Positions 22,628-34,000 of a DNA stretch of 64,000 bases are shown here, one piece after another; the stretch's first letter is position 1, and each line of letters begins with the position of its first letter. The translations under genes and the position numbers were made by a program. This DNA is from Psychrosphaera algicola (GTDB lineage: Bacteria > Pseudomonadota > Gammaproteobacteria > Enterobacterales > Alteromonadaceae). The stretch covers positions 2,046,001-2,110,000 of the forward strand of contig NZ_JAQOMS010000002.1 of the NCBI RefSeq assembly GCF_028401425.1, given 5' to 3'. The notes beneath the pieces were generated by a model. The model had not been told where the DNA came from and searched no databases. It saw nothing but the letters and a program-made list of their open reading frames with translations.

Positions 22628-24437
22628 CTAGGTGATCTCTCCTATAATGTCGAGCTCTCGAACAAAACAATAATTTTGATCAAACCATTTCATCTGTTCT
22701 CCGTCTTGAACTACATAAAAACATTTCTCTTCACCGTAACCCCATAAGTCCCATTTACGATAGTATTTACCGCCTTCAATCCACCAGTGACCGCTATCAT
22801 ATTCATCATCTTTGCCGCCGGTATGGCTCAGCATCGTGCCGTCGGCCAACAAATCTATGGTGCAAGGCACACCGTAAACCATCTGACATTCGAGTCGAAC
22901 ATTGGTTAAGGCTTGTTTGAGTTTTTCGCCGGTTAACAGTCGACCTTTAGCGTTAGTTAACTTCTCTTCGAATTCTTCGGTTAGTTGGTGAATTAAATCA
23001 GCGAGTTTTTTAACCCCTATTTGAATTCGCTCGTTTGGAATGCTGGTTATGCCCATTCTAAAACAATTTTCAGGGTAATCTGATTTGGCAAAATAACGTT
23101 TAACTGGTTCTATTAAAATGCCTTTAGCCGCTGCTTGCTCACGTAAATGTTCGCCGTCTAACTCTTTTGGGCCGGTGATCCAATACGCTGTCCCACCTTG
23201 AATGGGTCCAGTATCAACGCAATTAGGTAAATAGATGTTAAGTGCTTCACGCAGGCTTAACCAGCGTTCAAAAAATAACTTGTGGAGTTGCATCATGTAC
23301 GCATCGTAATAACCTAAAGATAAGAAGTACGCCACAGCACGCTGATTATTTAAAGGGGGATTGCGTAACATTAGTTTACGGAGCTTTTTGAGTTCCAATA
23401 TTACTGACGCCTCTGCGACTACAAACCCCATTTGTATGCCAGAAGCCAAAACTTTGGATAAACAAGAAATATACACCACTCGATTTTCAGTATCTAAACT
23501 TCGTAATGCTGGGTGGGGTTGGCCTAAAAAGTTACTTTCAAATTCAAAGTCGTCTTCGATAATGATTAGGTCTTGTTCCTGCGCTTTTTTAAGCAGCTGA
23601 TCACGCCGTTCCATCGACATAGTGACACTTGTTGGCGTCTGATGACTTGGCGTGACATAAACCGCATTACACTCATTAAGCGTGTCGTTTACCACCATGC
23701 CGTTGTTATCAACGTCTTGGTATCTAAGTGACGCACCGCGTTGCAGCAACAATTCACGCATTTCAGGATAACCCGGTTCTTCAACCGCAACAGTCACTGA
23801 CTTATCAACAAACAACTCGGCCACTAAGTATAAAGCTTGTTGGGAGCCTACTGTAATTAGAATTTCATCTTTAGACGCTTGAATACCCCGCCGAGGAAGG
23901 ATTTTGGTTCTGATCTCATCGAGTAACATAGGGTCGTCTTCCCCTGCAATTCAGACCATTGAAAGATCTCTTTGGTGGCATTTGCTTTGTTAGTTGCTTC
24001 GCGCCATTCACGAACCGGATATAATGACGAGTCAAATTTTCCGTCAATAAATGGGTAGATATAACTGCGCCAATTAGCAGGGCTAGATGTGGCATTTGTT
24101 GTCGCGACCGCCCCTTTGAACTTATGACTATAATTACTTGGGGCAAGTTTGTTATTCGTCGTCAGGATTTTCCCACACGACCTTGTTGCAACGCTTCACT
24201 AACGTAAATACCACTGCGCTCGCGGCTGACAATATATCCTTCATCAAGTAACGTTTGATATACCAAAACAACGGTATTACGTGAGACTTCTAACTGCTTT
24301 GCTAATACACGAGTCGACGGGAGTTTACTGCCCGCTGAAAACGCACCAATAAGAATGCCTTCCACTAATTTGCGGCGGATCTGACTTTGCAGGCTTTCTT
24401 CACTGTCGTGTTCGATGTGTATTAGTCGGCTCAACAT
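22628..24437 (-). CDS. MocR/GabR-type regulator with extra C-terminal domain, two frameshifts
   Basis: An N-terminal GntR winged helix-turn-helix (AGSKLPSTRVLAKQLEVS, residues 35-60) is fused to a fold-type I aminotransferase domain with VTPSHQTPTSVTMS and the PLP-lysine in YISCLSKVLASG. This is the MocR plan, as in GabR and PdxR, which sense PLP with an amino-compound and control nearby aminotransferase genes. Two runs are one base short, near 24170 and 23941; the repaired text reads ELQGEDDPMLLDEIR. About 110 residues follow the aminotransferase domain (GHWWIEGGKYYRKWDLWGYG, CFYVVQDGEQMKWFDQ). MocR proteins usually lack this. It may be a small sensory domain resembling DUF995-like Trp/Cys-rich modules; tentative. 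It follows gabT on the same strand. Confidence 0.88.
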
Positions 24438-24558
24438 GGTCTTTGATCTTCTCCCCGATAAACGGACACGTTAATAAAGTTTGTTATAACTGATTGTCAG
24501 TTATAACAAACTTTGTCTAAAACACACAAACATCTCACACATACCTAAACGTTAACTC

Positions 24559-25841
24559 TTACGATGCCAACTTAGTAAAAAGCTGCTCAAATTTGCTTAA
24601 GCCTTCTTCTAGGGTGTTATCGTCTATGGTCAATGCAGGCAAAAATCGGATCACATTGCCGTAAAAACCACAGGCCAATAGTATGAGTCCGGCATCTGCG
24701 GCACCGGCGATTATCGCCTGAGTTAAGGCTGTATTAGGCTGTTCAGAATCGCCGTTATCAACAAGCTCTATTGCAATCATGGCACCTTGATTTCGCACTT
24801 CTAAAATCAACTTTGGATGCGCTTGTTGTAATGCTGTTAGCCTTTGGTTAAATACCTCGCCAATTTTATTAGCGCGTTCAACTAGGTTCTCTTTGGCAAT
24901 GATGTCTAATACCGCCAACGCCGCAGCACATGCCACCGGTGAACCACCATATGTACCACCTAAACCACCTTAAGCAATGGCGCATCCATCACGTCGCTTT
25001 TGCCAACCACAGCCGCGATTGGAAAACCACCTGCAATACCCTTTGCCATTGTCATTAAGTCGGCTTCAACCCCTGCATGTTCAAAGCTGAACATCTTGCC
25101 GGTACGGCCAAAACCGGTTTGAATTTCATCGGCAATTAACATGATCCCATGGTCGTCGCATAACTTTCTAAGGGCCTGTAAAAACTCGGCTGGAGCCGCA
25201 TAAAAACCACCTTCTCCCTGCACTGGTTCAACAATAATGGCTGCTACATCAGTCGGTGCAATGTCCACCTTAAACAGGTTTTCAATGGCTTTGAGAGACT
25301 GTTGAACTGTTACGCCATGCGCCTCCATCGGATAAGGTGCATGGAAAATATCACCGGGAAATGGCCCAAATAGGTTTTTGTAGGGCGTGATTTTACCAGT
25401 CAGTGCCATGGTCATATTTGTACGCCCATGGAACCCACCATTAAACGCAATTACACCGCGGCGTTTAGTTTGTGCTCTTGCTATTTTGATGCAATTTTCA
25501 ACAGCTTCTGCGCCAGTAGAAACAAATATCGCCTTTTTGTCACTGTTACCGGGCGCTAGACTTGTTAATTTTTCGGCTAGCTCAACAGCCACTTCATAAG
25601 GATTAACCATGACGCAGGTATGACTAAATTTGTCGACCTGCGCTTTTACCGCGTCAATCACTTTTGGATGACTATGGCCGGTATTACATACCGCAATACC
25701 TGTTCCAAAGTCGATGTAACGTTTGCCTTCAACATCCCATACTTCGGAGTTAAGCGCTCGCTCAACGTAAACCGGATATACATTGCCTTGACCGCGGGCG
25801 ATGACCTTGCTCTTTCTATTTTGTAATTGTTGATTGTTCAT
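24559..25841 (-). CDS. gabT: 4-aminobutyrate aminotransferase, one frameshift
   Basis: A class III PLP aminotransferase that moves the amino group of 4-aminobutyrate to 2-oxoglutarate, giving succinate semialdehyde and glutamate. Family marks: STGAEAVENCIKIAR, the FHGRTNMTMALTGK segment, the cofactor Asp in LIADEIQTGFGRTG and the Schiff-base Lys in TMAKGIAGGFP. The frame is lost near 24968; one more G gives PLLKGGLGGTYGGSP and runs to the normal end at about 427 residues. The gene starts at ATG 25841, 39 bases after gabD, on the same strand, so gabD-gabT is an operon. Related omega-amino acid aminotransferases (5-aminovalerate) cannot be excluded. Confidence 0.93.
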
Positions 25842-25880
25842 TTTATTTACTCTAATTCGTATTGATTAATTACAGATCTA

Positions 25881-27333
25881 TTAACTCAGGCCACCCATGC
25901 ACAGGTATTTAATTTCTAGATAATCATCTAGCCCATACTTTGAACCTTCACGGCCACTCCCCGATTGTTTTACGCCACCAAAAGGTGCTGCTGCGTTAGA
26001 AATAAGACCTTCGTTTATACCGACCATGCCGTATTCAAGACCTTCTGCCACCCGCCAAATTCTACCGATATCTCTGGCATAAAAATAAGAAGCAAGACCG
26101 TATTCGGTAGCGTTGGCCATATCGATGACCTCTTGTTCTGTCTCAAAAGTAATAATGGGGGTTATCGGGCCAAATATTTCATTGGCGGCCACGGGCATGT
26201 CATTGGTGACCTGAGTCAACACGGTCGGTTGATAGAAATTGTCGCCGGCGGGTGAGCGCACGCCGCCCAATAAGACTTTTGCACCTGCCTTAACTGAATC
26301 AAGCACTAACTTGTCGACATCATCTACTGCGTTTTTAGCAATCATAGGGCCAATTACAACCCCTCTTCTACGCCATTGCCAATTTTGAATTGCGCGACGG
26401 CTGCGACAAATTTGTCGGTAAATGCCTGCGCAATGTCTTTTTGAACAAAGATACGATTAGTACACACACATGTTTGACCAGCGTTTCGATACTTTGAAAC
26501 CAAAGCCCCTTGCACCGCCGCGTCGATATCGGCATCGTCAAATACAATAAATGGTGCGTTACCACCGAGTTCCATCGATACTTTTTTAACGCTCGTGGCA
26601 CATTGTGCAATGAGTTGTTTGCCAACACCGGTAGACCCTGTAAACGTGAACTTAGCGACATCTGGATGTTCAGTGAGCACTTTCCCCATCCCTTTGGCAT
26701 CTTCGCCGACAACAATATTAAACACTCCACCTGGGATACCGGCACGTTCTGCAAGTTCGGCCATTGCTAACGCCGATAATGGCGTTTGAGTTGCAGGACG
26801 CCCAACAAAGTACATCCCGCTGCAAGTGCAGCGGCGGCTTTTCTGGCAATCATCGCATTAGGGAAATTCCAAGGAGTAATAGAGGCCACAACACCAACGG
26901 GTTGCTTGATAATAACGATTCGTTTGTCACCCGACGGCGCAGGAATAGTATCGCCATAAACACGCTTGCCTTCTTCTGCGAACCATTCGATAAAAGAGGC
27001 GCCGTAGGCAATTTCGCCTTTCGCTTCGGCCAAAGGTTTGCCCTGTTCTAACGTTAAAATTCGAGCCAAATCGTCTTGATGTTCCATCATCAGGTTAAAC
27101 CAATTTCTTAATAATACGGCTCGTTCTGCCGCCGACTTACTCGACCACGCTTTAAGTGCTGATTTGGCAGATTTAACCGCTAGCTCAGTTTCTATAACCC
27201 CCGCATTTGAGACGTTAATGAGCAACTCACCGGTGGCAGGGTTAACAACAGCAAACTCAGTTTCACTGCTGTGCCAGCTGCCATTAATATAAGAATACTG
27301 CTTGAGCAGTTGGTTATCGTTTAACTTATTCAT
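25881..27333 (-). CDS. gabD: Succinate-semialdehyde dehydrogenase (NAD(P)+), two frameshifts
   Basis: An aldehyde dehydrogenase of about 484 residues, oxidising succinate semialdehyde to succinate, the step after GabT. Visible marks: ITPWNFPNAMIARKAAAALA, the nucleotide-binding FTGSTGVGKQL, the catalytic Glu in VSMELGGNAPF and the nucleophile Cys in NAGQTCVCTNRIFVQ. Two short runs each lack a base: near 26807 (one more restores AAGCTFVGRPATQTPLSAL) and near 26362 (one more restores NGVEEGVVIGPMI). First gene of the gab operon. The 116 bases between it and the divergent LysR gene should hold both promoters. Close relatives act on glutarate semialdehyde, so the exact substrate is inferred from gabT beside it. 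Confidence 0.92.
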
Positions 27334-27449
27334 TGGTCACTCCGGGTTCGATTATTTGCATCGCTTATCTAATGTTAGCTATTGAATATTATTTTTGCCT
27401 CAGGTTAAATACAAAACATTAAACCTTTAGTTTGATACCGGTAAAACTA

Positions 27450-28373
27450 ATGCAAAATAGATCTATCCTCCCAAAACCACTTTCAGAATATGATTTGCGG
27501 CTATTGAGAATTTTTGTCGCTGTGGTTGAACACAATGGGTTTGCCGCGGCGGCAAACACCTTGGGCATCACGCGTTCGACAATAAGCATTCATATGTCTA
27601 ACTTAGAAACTCGAATGAAACTAACCCTTTGTTTACGTGGCCGAGGTGGATTTTCGTTAACAGAAGATGGCCAAGTTATATACCGAGCCGTTATGGATTT
27701 GTTTGAATCTTTTGACGGTTTTTCACTGTTAGTTAATTCGTTAAGCTAGGAGCTTAGTGGCGAACTTGTGATCTTATGTGCAGATCAGTTAGATAATGCT
27801 AAGCAAACCAAACTCGCTGAGGTTATTCAAAAAGTCCATGAGCTGTCACCCAACCTTAATCTTGTTTTAGATGGCGATTCAATATCAGACGTAGAACGTG
27901 CATTACTCAAAGACAAAGCTCACATCGGTCTTATGCCGCGTTATCAACAAATTGAAGGATTAAATTACAAAGAAGTGTTTAGCGAAAAAATTTACTTATG
28001 TTGCAGCCATCAACATCCATTTTTTAATAAAACTGACAACGAAATTACCGAACAAGACTTAGCCAGCGCAGATGCGGTTCATCCTAGCATTGATATAGAC
28101 CTTGAAGGTCGCACGCAACTTAAAAAGCTAAACTTGTCAGCTAAGGCATATCAATTTGATACGCGCAAGGCGATGATCATGTCCGGTTGTTATATCGGTT
28201 ATTTGCCTCAAAGTTTTATCCAACAGGACCTTAACTTAGGGTTAATGCGGATAATTAAACCAAGTCAGTGCTTTTACCCTTTTAGCCTATTTATGGTCTC
28301 CAAGAAGAATCCAAGAGATAACCGTAAAGTGGAACTAATCACCAACATATTTAATCAAGTGTTTGATCCCTAA
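27450..28373 (+). CDS. LysR-family transcriptional regulator, in-frame TAG
   Basis: About 307 residues: an N-terminal winged helix-turn-helix (LRLLRIFVAVVEHNGFAAAA, TRSTISIHMSNLETRM) and a C-terminal periplasmic-binding-like effector domain. A TAG at 27747-27749 interrupts the linker without a frame shift (LVNSLS, stop, ELSGELVI). CAG would read through and create CCAGG. The start is ATG 27450. It diverges from gabD across 116 bases, the usual LysR arrangement, so it probably controls gabD-gabT. Together with the MocR protein the locus would have two regulators. Confidence 0.87.
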
Positions 28374-28556
28374 TGGGTCCTTTAACCGTATATTAGAATG
28401 CCTATACTCAGTACGGTTAAAAGGCGTCATCGCAAGTAGTTATTGTGCATTACGAGAAACTAAAATCTGAGCTTCTAAGCTTTCATTTTTAATTAGCAGT
28501 AAGTCTCAGAACACGGTACGATCGGGTTTTCTGTTGTTATTAGTAATCAAAACATT

Positions 28557-29060
28557 ATGTCATCACTTCCCTATTTAAATGGTTATCCGCCAAACTTGAT
28601 TGATCAGATCGAGCGGCTAATTGATAACAACAAACTTGCGCAATATTTGTTTTCTCGTTACCCACAAAATCATGAGTTTAAAAACGATAAACAGTTACGT
28701 GAATACGTGCTTACAATTAAAGATAGATATCTTAAAAAATCAAACGCGATTAGCAAAATTCAATATGACAATAAACTGCATGTCGTAAAAAATGCTTTAG
28801 GAACTCATACTTATGTCTCTCGTATTCATGGGAGTAAGCTAAAAAGTAAAAACGAAATTAGGATCAGCTCCATATTTAAACTGGCCCCAGAGCCCTTTTT
28901 AAATATGATCACGGTACATGAATTAGCCCACGTAAAAGAGCTTGAACACAACAAAGCTTTTTATAAACTCTGCACCCATATGCTACCCAATTACCACCAA
29001 CTAGAGTTTGATACGCGGGTTTATCTTACCTACCTTGAAACACAAAAAGGCGAAAATTAA
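28557..29060 (+). CDS. YgjP-like (DUF45/M48-type) metallopeptidase domain protein
   Basis: A 167-residue protein with the zinc-peptidase signature HELAHVKELEHNKAFYKLC (about residues 120-138). This gives two His ligands, the catalytic Glu and a third His seven residues on, as in the YgjP/SprT-like group. No signal peptide is visible, so it should be cytoplasmic. The substrate of this family is not known. Its stop overlaps the ATG of rluA by one base (TAATG), so the two genes are translationally coupled. Confidence 0.82.
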   Translation: MSSLPYLNGYPPNLIDQIERLIDNNKLAQYLFSRYPQNHEFKNDKQLREYVLTIKDRYLKKSNAISKIQYDNKLHVVKNALGTHTYVSRIHGSKLKSKNEIRISSIFKLAPEPFLNMITVHELAHVKELEHNKAFYKLCTHMLPNYHQLEFDTRVYLTYLETQKGEN

Positions 29061-29742
29061 TGCAACCCCAAGCCGACCCGTTTATTGTTCCTAAGTGCCT
29101 AGAAGAGATTGCTGTGGTGTTTGAAGATGAACACTTAATCGTGATAAACAAACCCACAAAGCTACTGAGCTTGTCGGGGAAACACCCTTTGAACATAGAT
29201 TCAGTTCACCATCGGATTTGTAAAGATTTCCCAACCGCGACACTTATTCACCGACTCGACTTTGGTACATCAGGTTTGATGTTGTTGGCCTTAAATAAAG
29301 ACATCAACAAATTGTTATGTAAGCAATTTAGTGAACGTACCGTGGTTAAACACTATGAAGCCGTGCTCAATGGTAAGGTAAGTCAACTCGAAGGGGAAAT
29401 TGATATTCCAATCACAAAAGACGTCGAAGGTTTTCCGTTACAAAAAGTATGTTATGACACCGGAAAAATAGCTAAAAGCCAATTTGAAGTGATTACTTTT
29501 AATGCCGCAAATAATACCACTACAGTTCGATTCAAACCGAGTACAGGTCGCACTCACCAACTTCGATTGCACGCCCTTAGTTTTGGTCATCCCATTATCG
29601 GTTGTGACTTATATGATAAAGAACAGTCCTTTTTAAAGCCGACCGACTCATGTTGCATGCAAGTTTTTTGCAATTTTTGCACCCAATAAGCGGTGACCCA
29701 ATGACGTTTGAGTCTGACAGTGGTTTTGTATTTAATGATTAA
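29060..29742 (+). CDS. rluA: RluA-type dual-specificity pseudouridine synthase, one frameshift
   Basis: Pseudouridine synthase of the RluA family with the catalytic Asp in LIHRLDFGTSGLMLLAL. The stretch LQKVCYDTGKIAKSQFEV and the closing HPISGDPMTF match E. coli RluA, which modifies 23S rRNA position 746 and tRNA position 32, better than RluC, RluD or TruC. There is no S4 domain and the length (about 227) fits RluA. The frame is lost near 29645; restoring one base gives RLMLHASFLQFLHP and moves the stop to 29742. Confidence 0.85.
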
Positions 29743-29987
29743 AAGTGTTTCCACAACGACACCTTCCCCTCACAAACTCGGCGTTGAAACATTCTGGTGC
29801 ATAACTACTTTCCATAATTCATTTTAAGGAAAACCAATTGAATTTGTCATCCCCCCTTAGTTTGTTAATGTCAAAATATGTCGTTGAAAGGACGTAGGTA
29901 CCAAAGTGGAGTTCAAATATTTTTTCTTATGTTCTTCGAACTACGTGACTGAACTTAATCGCAAAACTAAAAAAGGAAAGTCGCTTA

Positions 29988-30727
29988 GTGTTACGTCTAC
30001 TATCCTCATGCCTACTACTAATATTATGCTTTGACGCCGCGGCAAAACTACAAAAATACAACTCACTATACACCTACTACTCTAAGCCCCTTTTATTGTC
30101 GATGTTCAAAAAAAGCGGGATTGTTTTACGATTTTGCCCGGTATTTGTCGGAGAAAAATCCAAGGTGCTGTATTTAATGTTATTTACATACCGCGAAAAA
30201 GACTTGAACAGCAATTAAAAAATGGACAACTCGATGGGCCAATACTTGGTGTTAACCCGCTTTGGTTTAATGACAAGCATGAAACCAAATACCTTTGGAC
30301 AGCGCCTATTTATAACGATATTGATGACTTTGTTTCATTAAAAACATCGCCATTTGAGTTTAAGGATATAACTTCGCTGTACAACAAAAGCTTCGCCGGC
30401 GTGTCGGGCCTTTATTATGTTGATTTAAATGAATTAGTTGCACGTGATAAATTGGACCGAGTAGACACTATTGGTGATCAACAAGTATTAACAATTGTCG
30501 AAAAAGGTTGGGTAGATTTAGGTGTGATTAGTCGTTCAACATACAACTATTTACTTAAACACAAAAAAATTGATAACAATTTTCACCTATCTACCATTCC
30601 CCATGAAAGCTTTGAACGTAGGGTACTCATCCCTCAAGATCAAAAAGTATGGCATGAGTTTTTGCAACCAATTCTACTGCGCTTACCCCACGATCCAAAA
30701 TGGCAAAAAATACTAAGCCAATACTAA
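29988..30727 (+). CDS. Periplasmic solute-binding-like protein (SBP_bac_3 type), one frameshift
   Basis: About 247 residues with a signal peptide (MLRLLSSCLLLILCFDAAA). The body resembles amino-acid-type periplasmic binding proteins used as stand-alone sensors in Alteromonadales: GAVFNVIYIPRKRLEQQL, LGVNPLWFNDKHETKYLWT and a C-terminal WHEFLQPILLRLPHDPKW. No transporter genes are adjacent. One base is missing in the C4 run near 30084-30087; with it the text reads YSKPPFIVDVQKKRD. Ligand unknown. The assignment rests on overall pattern, not a catalytic motif. Confidence 0.65.
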
Positions 30728-31062
30728 ATACAGAATTTCAATTTGAACATGGACGTAAACCTGTTTGTAATCCATTTCCTATAAAAAACAACGACAATTT
30801 ACATCCAACGAAAAACGTTTTAACGAAAACCAAACCAATTATTTTATGCGGCTATTAACCATATAAAAACGATTTCGTTGACTCAAATCCAATAAATCCC
30901 AAGCAGTTATTACCACTCTAAACCGCATTCTATTTAATGGTTTATTTCTACTGACTATTATTTTACTGACTATTATTTGACTTATTATTGTTAACAATTT
31001 ACAGTTCACAAAACAAGCAATAAATCAGTTACGTAAATAATTGAAACAATAAGCAGGTAAAT
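30728..31062 (+). other. Intergenic, probable promoter region of the FG-GAP lipoprotein gene
   Basis: AT-rich, with no gene. It holds a short direct repeat of CTGACTATTATT near 30952-30980. No clear operator or terminator is seen. Confidence 0.4.
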
Positions 31063-34000
31063 ATGAAGACATTAATGGGGCAACAGCCTTTCAATAAATA
31101 TTTGTGGCGAATACTAATTCTCACGGTAGCCGCAAATATCGTGGCGTGTTCAGCTAAAGATGACGATGACGTTAAAACTGAGCAACCCATTAAGTACGAA
31201 ACTGGCGTTTTCATCGACTCACCCGTCGCCAACATTGATTATCAAACAGAAAATACCAACGGTAAAACAAACTCCTCTGGTGAGTTTCAATACCTGCCTT
31301 GGAGATAAAATCACATTTTATATTGATAATATCTCGCTTCCACAAGTGCCCGCTTCTAGCGTAATTACCCCAGTAGATATTGCTAAAGCCGCGAGCGATG
31401 ACCTAGATACGCAATCCAGCATCGCGGTCAATATTGCGCGCTTATTGCAAACTTTAGATAACGATGGCAATCCTGACAACGGTATTGAAATCGAGCAAGA
31501 CCTAGTCGCAGACTCTGCAATTGATTTTTCACTACAACAAGTGGCATTTGAAACTGCGTTTATTTCTGTGCTACCTGAAAAAACCTCGTCTCGGCAGAGG
31601 CCGCAATTACTCATATAGAGAAAGTACTTACAGATAGCGGCATGGATACTTCGGTTATCACCAATTTTCCACTAATTGATAATAATGGTGAAACTGGCAG
31701 TGGCGAAACTGGCGGTGGCGAAACTGGCGGTGGCGAAACTGGCGGCGGTGAAACTGGCGGAGCTGTAAGTTTAACTTCTCTGCCTAAAGTAATTACGAAT
31801 ACAAACGGCTTCTCACAGCAAGTTGAGCTTAATGGATCGCTGCAAAAGCTGGTCACTTTAGAGCTGGATATTGCGCAAAACTATGCAAGCTTAAGCTTAT
31901 TTTCGGACGACTCATTGCTGATAGACAACATCGACATCCCGGCAGCAGGTTCACATACCTTGCAAGTTCTTGTCGAGCTTTCAAAAACGGGTCCACAAGA
32001 ATTTAAATTTGTTGGCCGAACTTCAGACATCACCATTAATGCAGTGACAGTCACTGACATTTCACAACAAATGGCGAGCTTCACAGATATCTCTGAACAG
32101 ATTGGTTTACAGACCGAAGATACATTTAAATATGGCGGACCTTCCATAGGTGATGTAAATAATGACGGGCATTATGACTTTGTAACCGCCAATCACAATT
32201 ACATCCCCCACAACTCGTCACTAATAATGGTGATAATACGGTTACGATAAAACGCCTATTTCAGGAGCTCAAGATTTTCATGGTAACGCATTGGGTGATT
32301 ATGATAACGATGGTGATCTGGACATAATGGTCGCGTTAGGTGGGGCAAATGGCACAAGCCCAACGTCATATGCTTTGTTGCAAAACAACAATGGTGTATT
32401 TGAAAACGTTGCAGTAGAAGTTGGGATCAATACGCCAGCACGCGGACGAGCGCCTCGATGGGTCGATTTTGACTTAGACGGTGATCTTGACGTGATGCTT
32501 GCTAATGCAAAAACACCAAACAACGACGGTCCAATCCAGCTATTTTACCGCAACATGGGTGATGGTACGTTTACCCAAGCACGGGTACCTGGTGTTGAAA
32601 GTCAAAATTCTGAACGTGTGTTGATCACAGATGTAAATGGTGACCAAATAGACGACCTAGTGATGTATTCGCCATTATCTATTTGGCAAGGCAACGGTAA
32701 TTTCACGTTTACCAATGTGACCAATACACTTCTACCGGAGGAACTTCGCAATGTTTGGGGCATTAATGCAATAACCGATGTTGATGTGGATAACGATGGA
32801 AACTTAGATCTTTATTTAGCCTTTGGTAAAACACATTATCAGTTATCCAGAAAGTCTATCGACTTCAACCCAACCAACGGCGAGCTGAATATTCATGATG
32901 ATGGTGAAAAAGGCACAACGTTAATCGACTTTACCGCACAAGGTGCGGTCACACTTTCCGATCTTGGTTTAACCTACCGTCAATGGAATGGTGATTATCC
33001 GATCTTTTTAGGCCAAGATAAAACACGTCATGTTGTCAAAGCTGAAGGCTTCCAACCTAATCAGCTACCCGCCGAAATGCTAAATGCCGACGAAACGCTA
33101 ACAATTAACCAAGACGACGCGACTGGTTGGGCCGAAGAGCGCTCAGTAAATGGTCTTTATATTGGCCATACAGGGGACGGCAACTGGAAAGCAGAATGGG
33201 TACGTGATCAAGATATTTATTGGAATGTATCATTCACCCTAACCAATTTAAGTGACGTCAGCTATGACTGGACACCAAACAACCGTAACGGCCAAGACTA
33301 CTTACTGCTAAATCAAGGCGGCAAGTTTGTCGATGCTAGCGCAGATTGGAATATACCAAAAGGTGGTGATCACTGGGGCGTTACGCACGGTGATTTCAAC
33401 AATGATGGTTGGAATGACCTATTTGTTTACCGCTATGGATTTTTGCAGGAACGTATTTCAGATCTCCTGCTATTGAACACAGGTGACAATAGTTTTGTCA
33501 CGACCCATATGCACGGTGCGTTTGATATTACCGACAATGGACATGGCGACATGGGTCAAGCATTTGACTTCGATAAAGATGGTTCTGTCGATATGTTAAG
33601 TGGTAGCGAAGAAGGTGGTCATTGGTATTTGTGGCAAAACAAATCAATTAACGACAATAACTATTTACTTGTTGATGTCGGTTACAGTCCACTAAAAAAT
33701 GTCGATTCTATGTCTGCGGAAATTATTGTGACTTTGGATTCAGATATTACCTATAAAAAACGTGTTGGATCAGCTGGCGAAGTATTTTCAGCGGGTGTTA
33801 TTGATACCGTGCATTTTGGTCTAGGTAAAGCTTCTAACGTCAGTTCAGTCCAGAGTGAAATGGCGTAATGGCGAAACCGTATTCATAAACAATGTGACGG
33901 CAAATTCAATCATCTCGACTGACGATGCTGCAAATCCAATCCCAGTGGCGATAAACTTAGGCAGTACTGAAATTAAGTTACGTCAAGGTTCAGATATTTC

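Noticed and set aside
23916..24146. Separate small gene inside the MocR region
   Set aside because: Another frame through the same bases reads as the MocR linker once two short runs are repaired.
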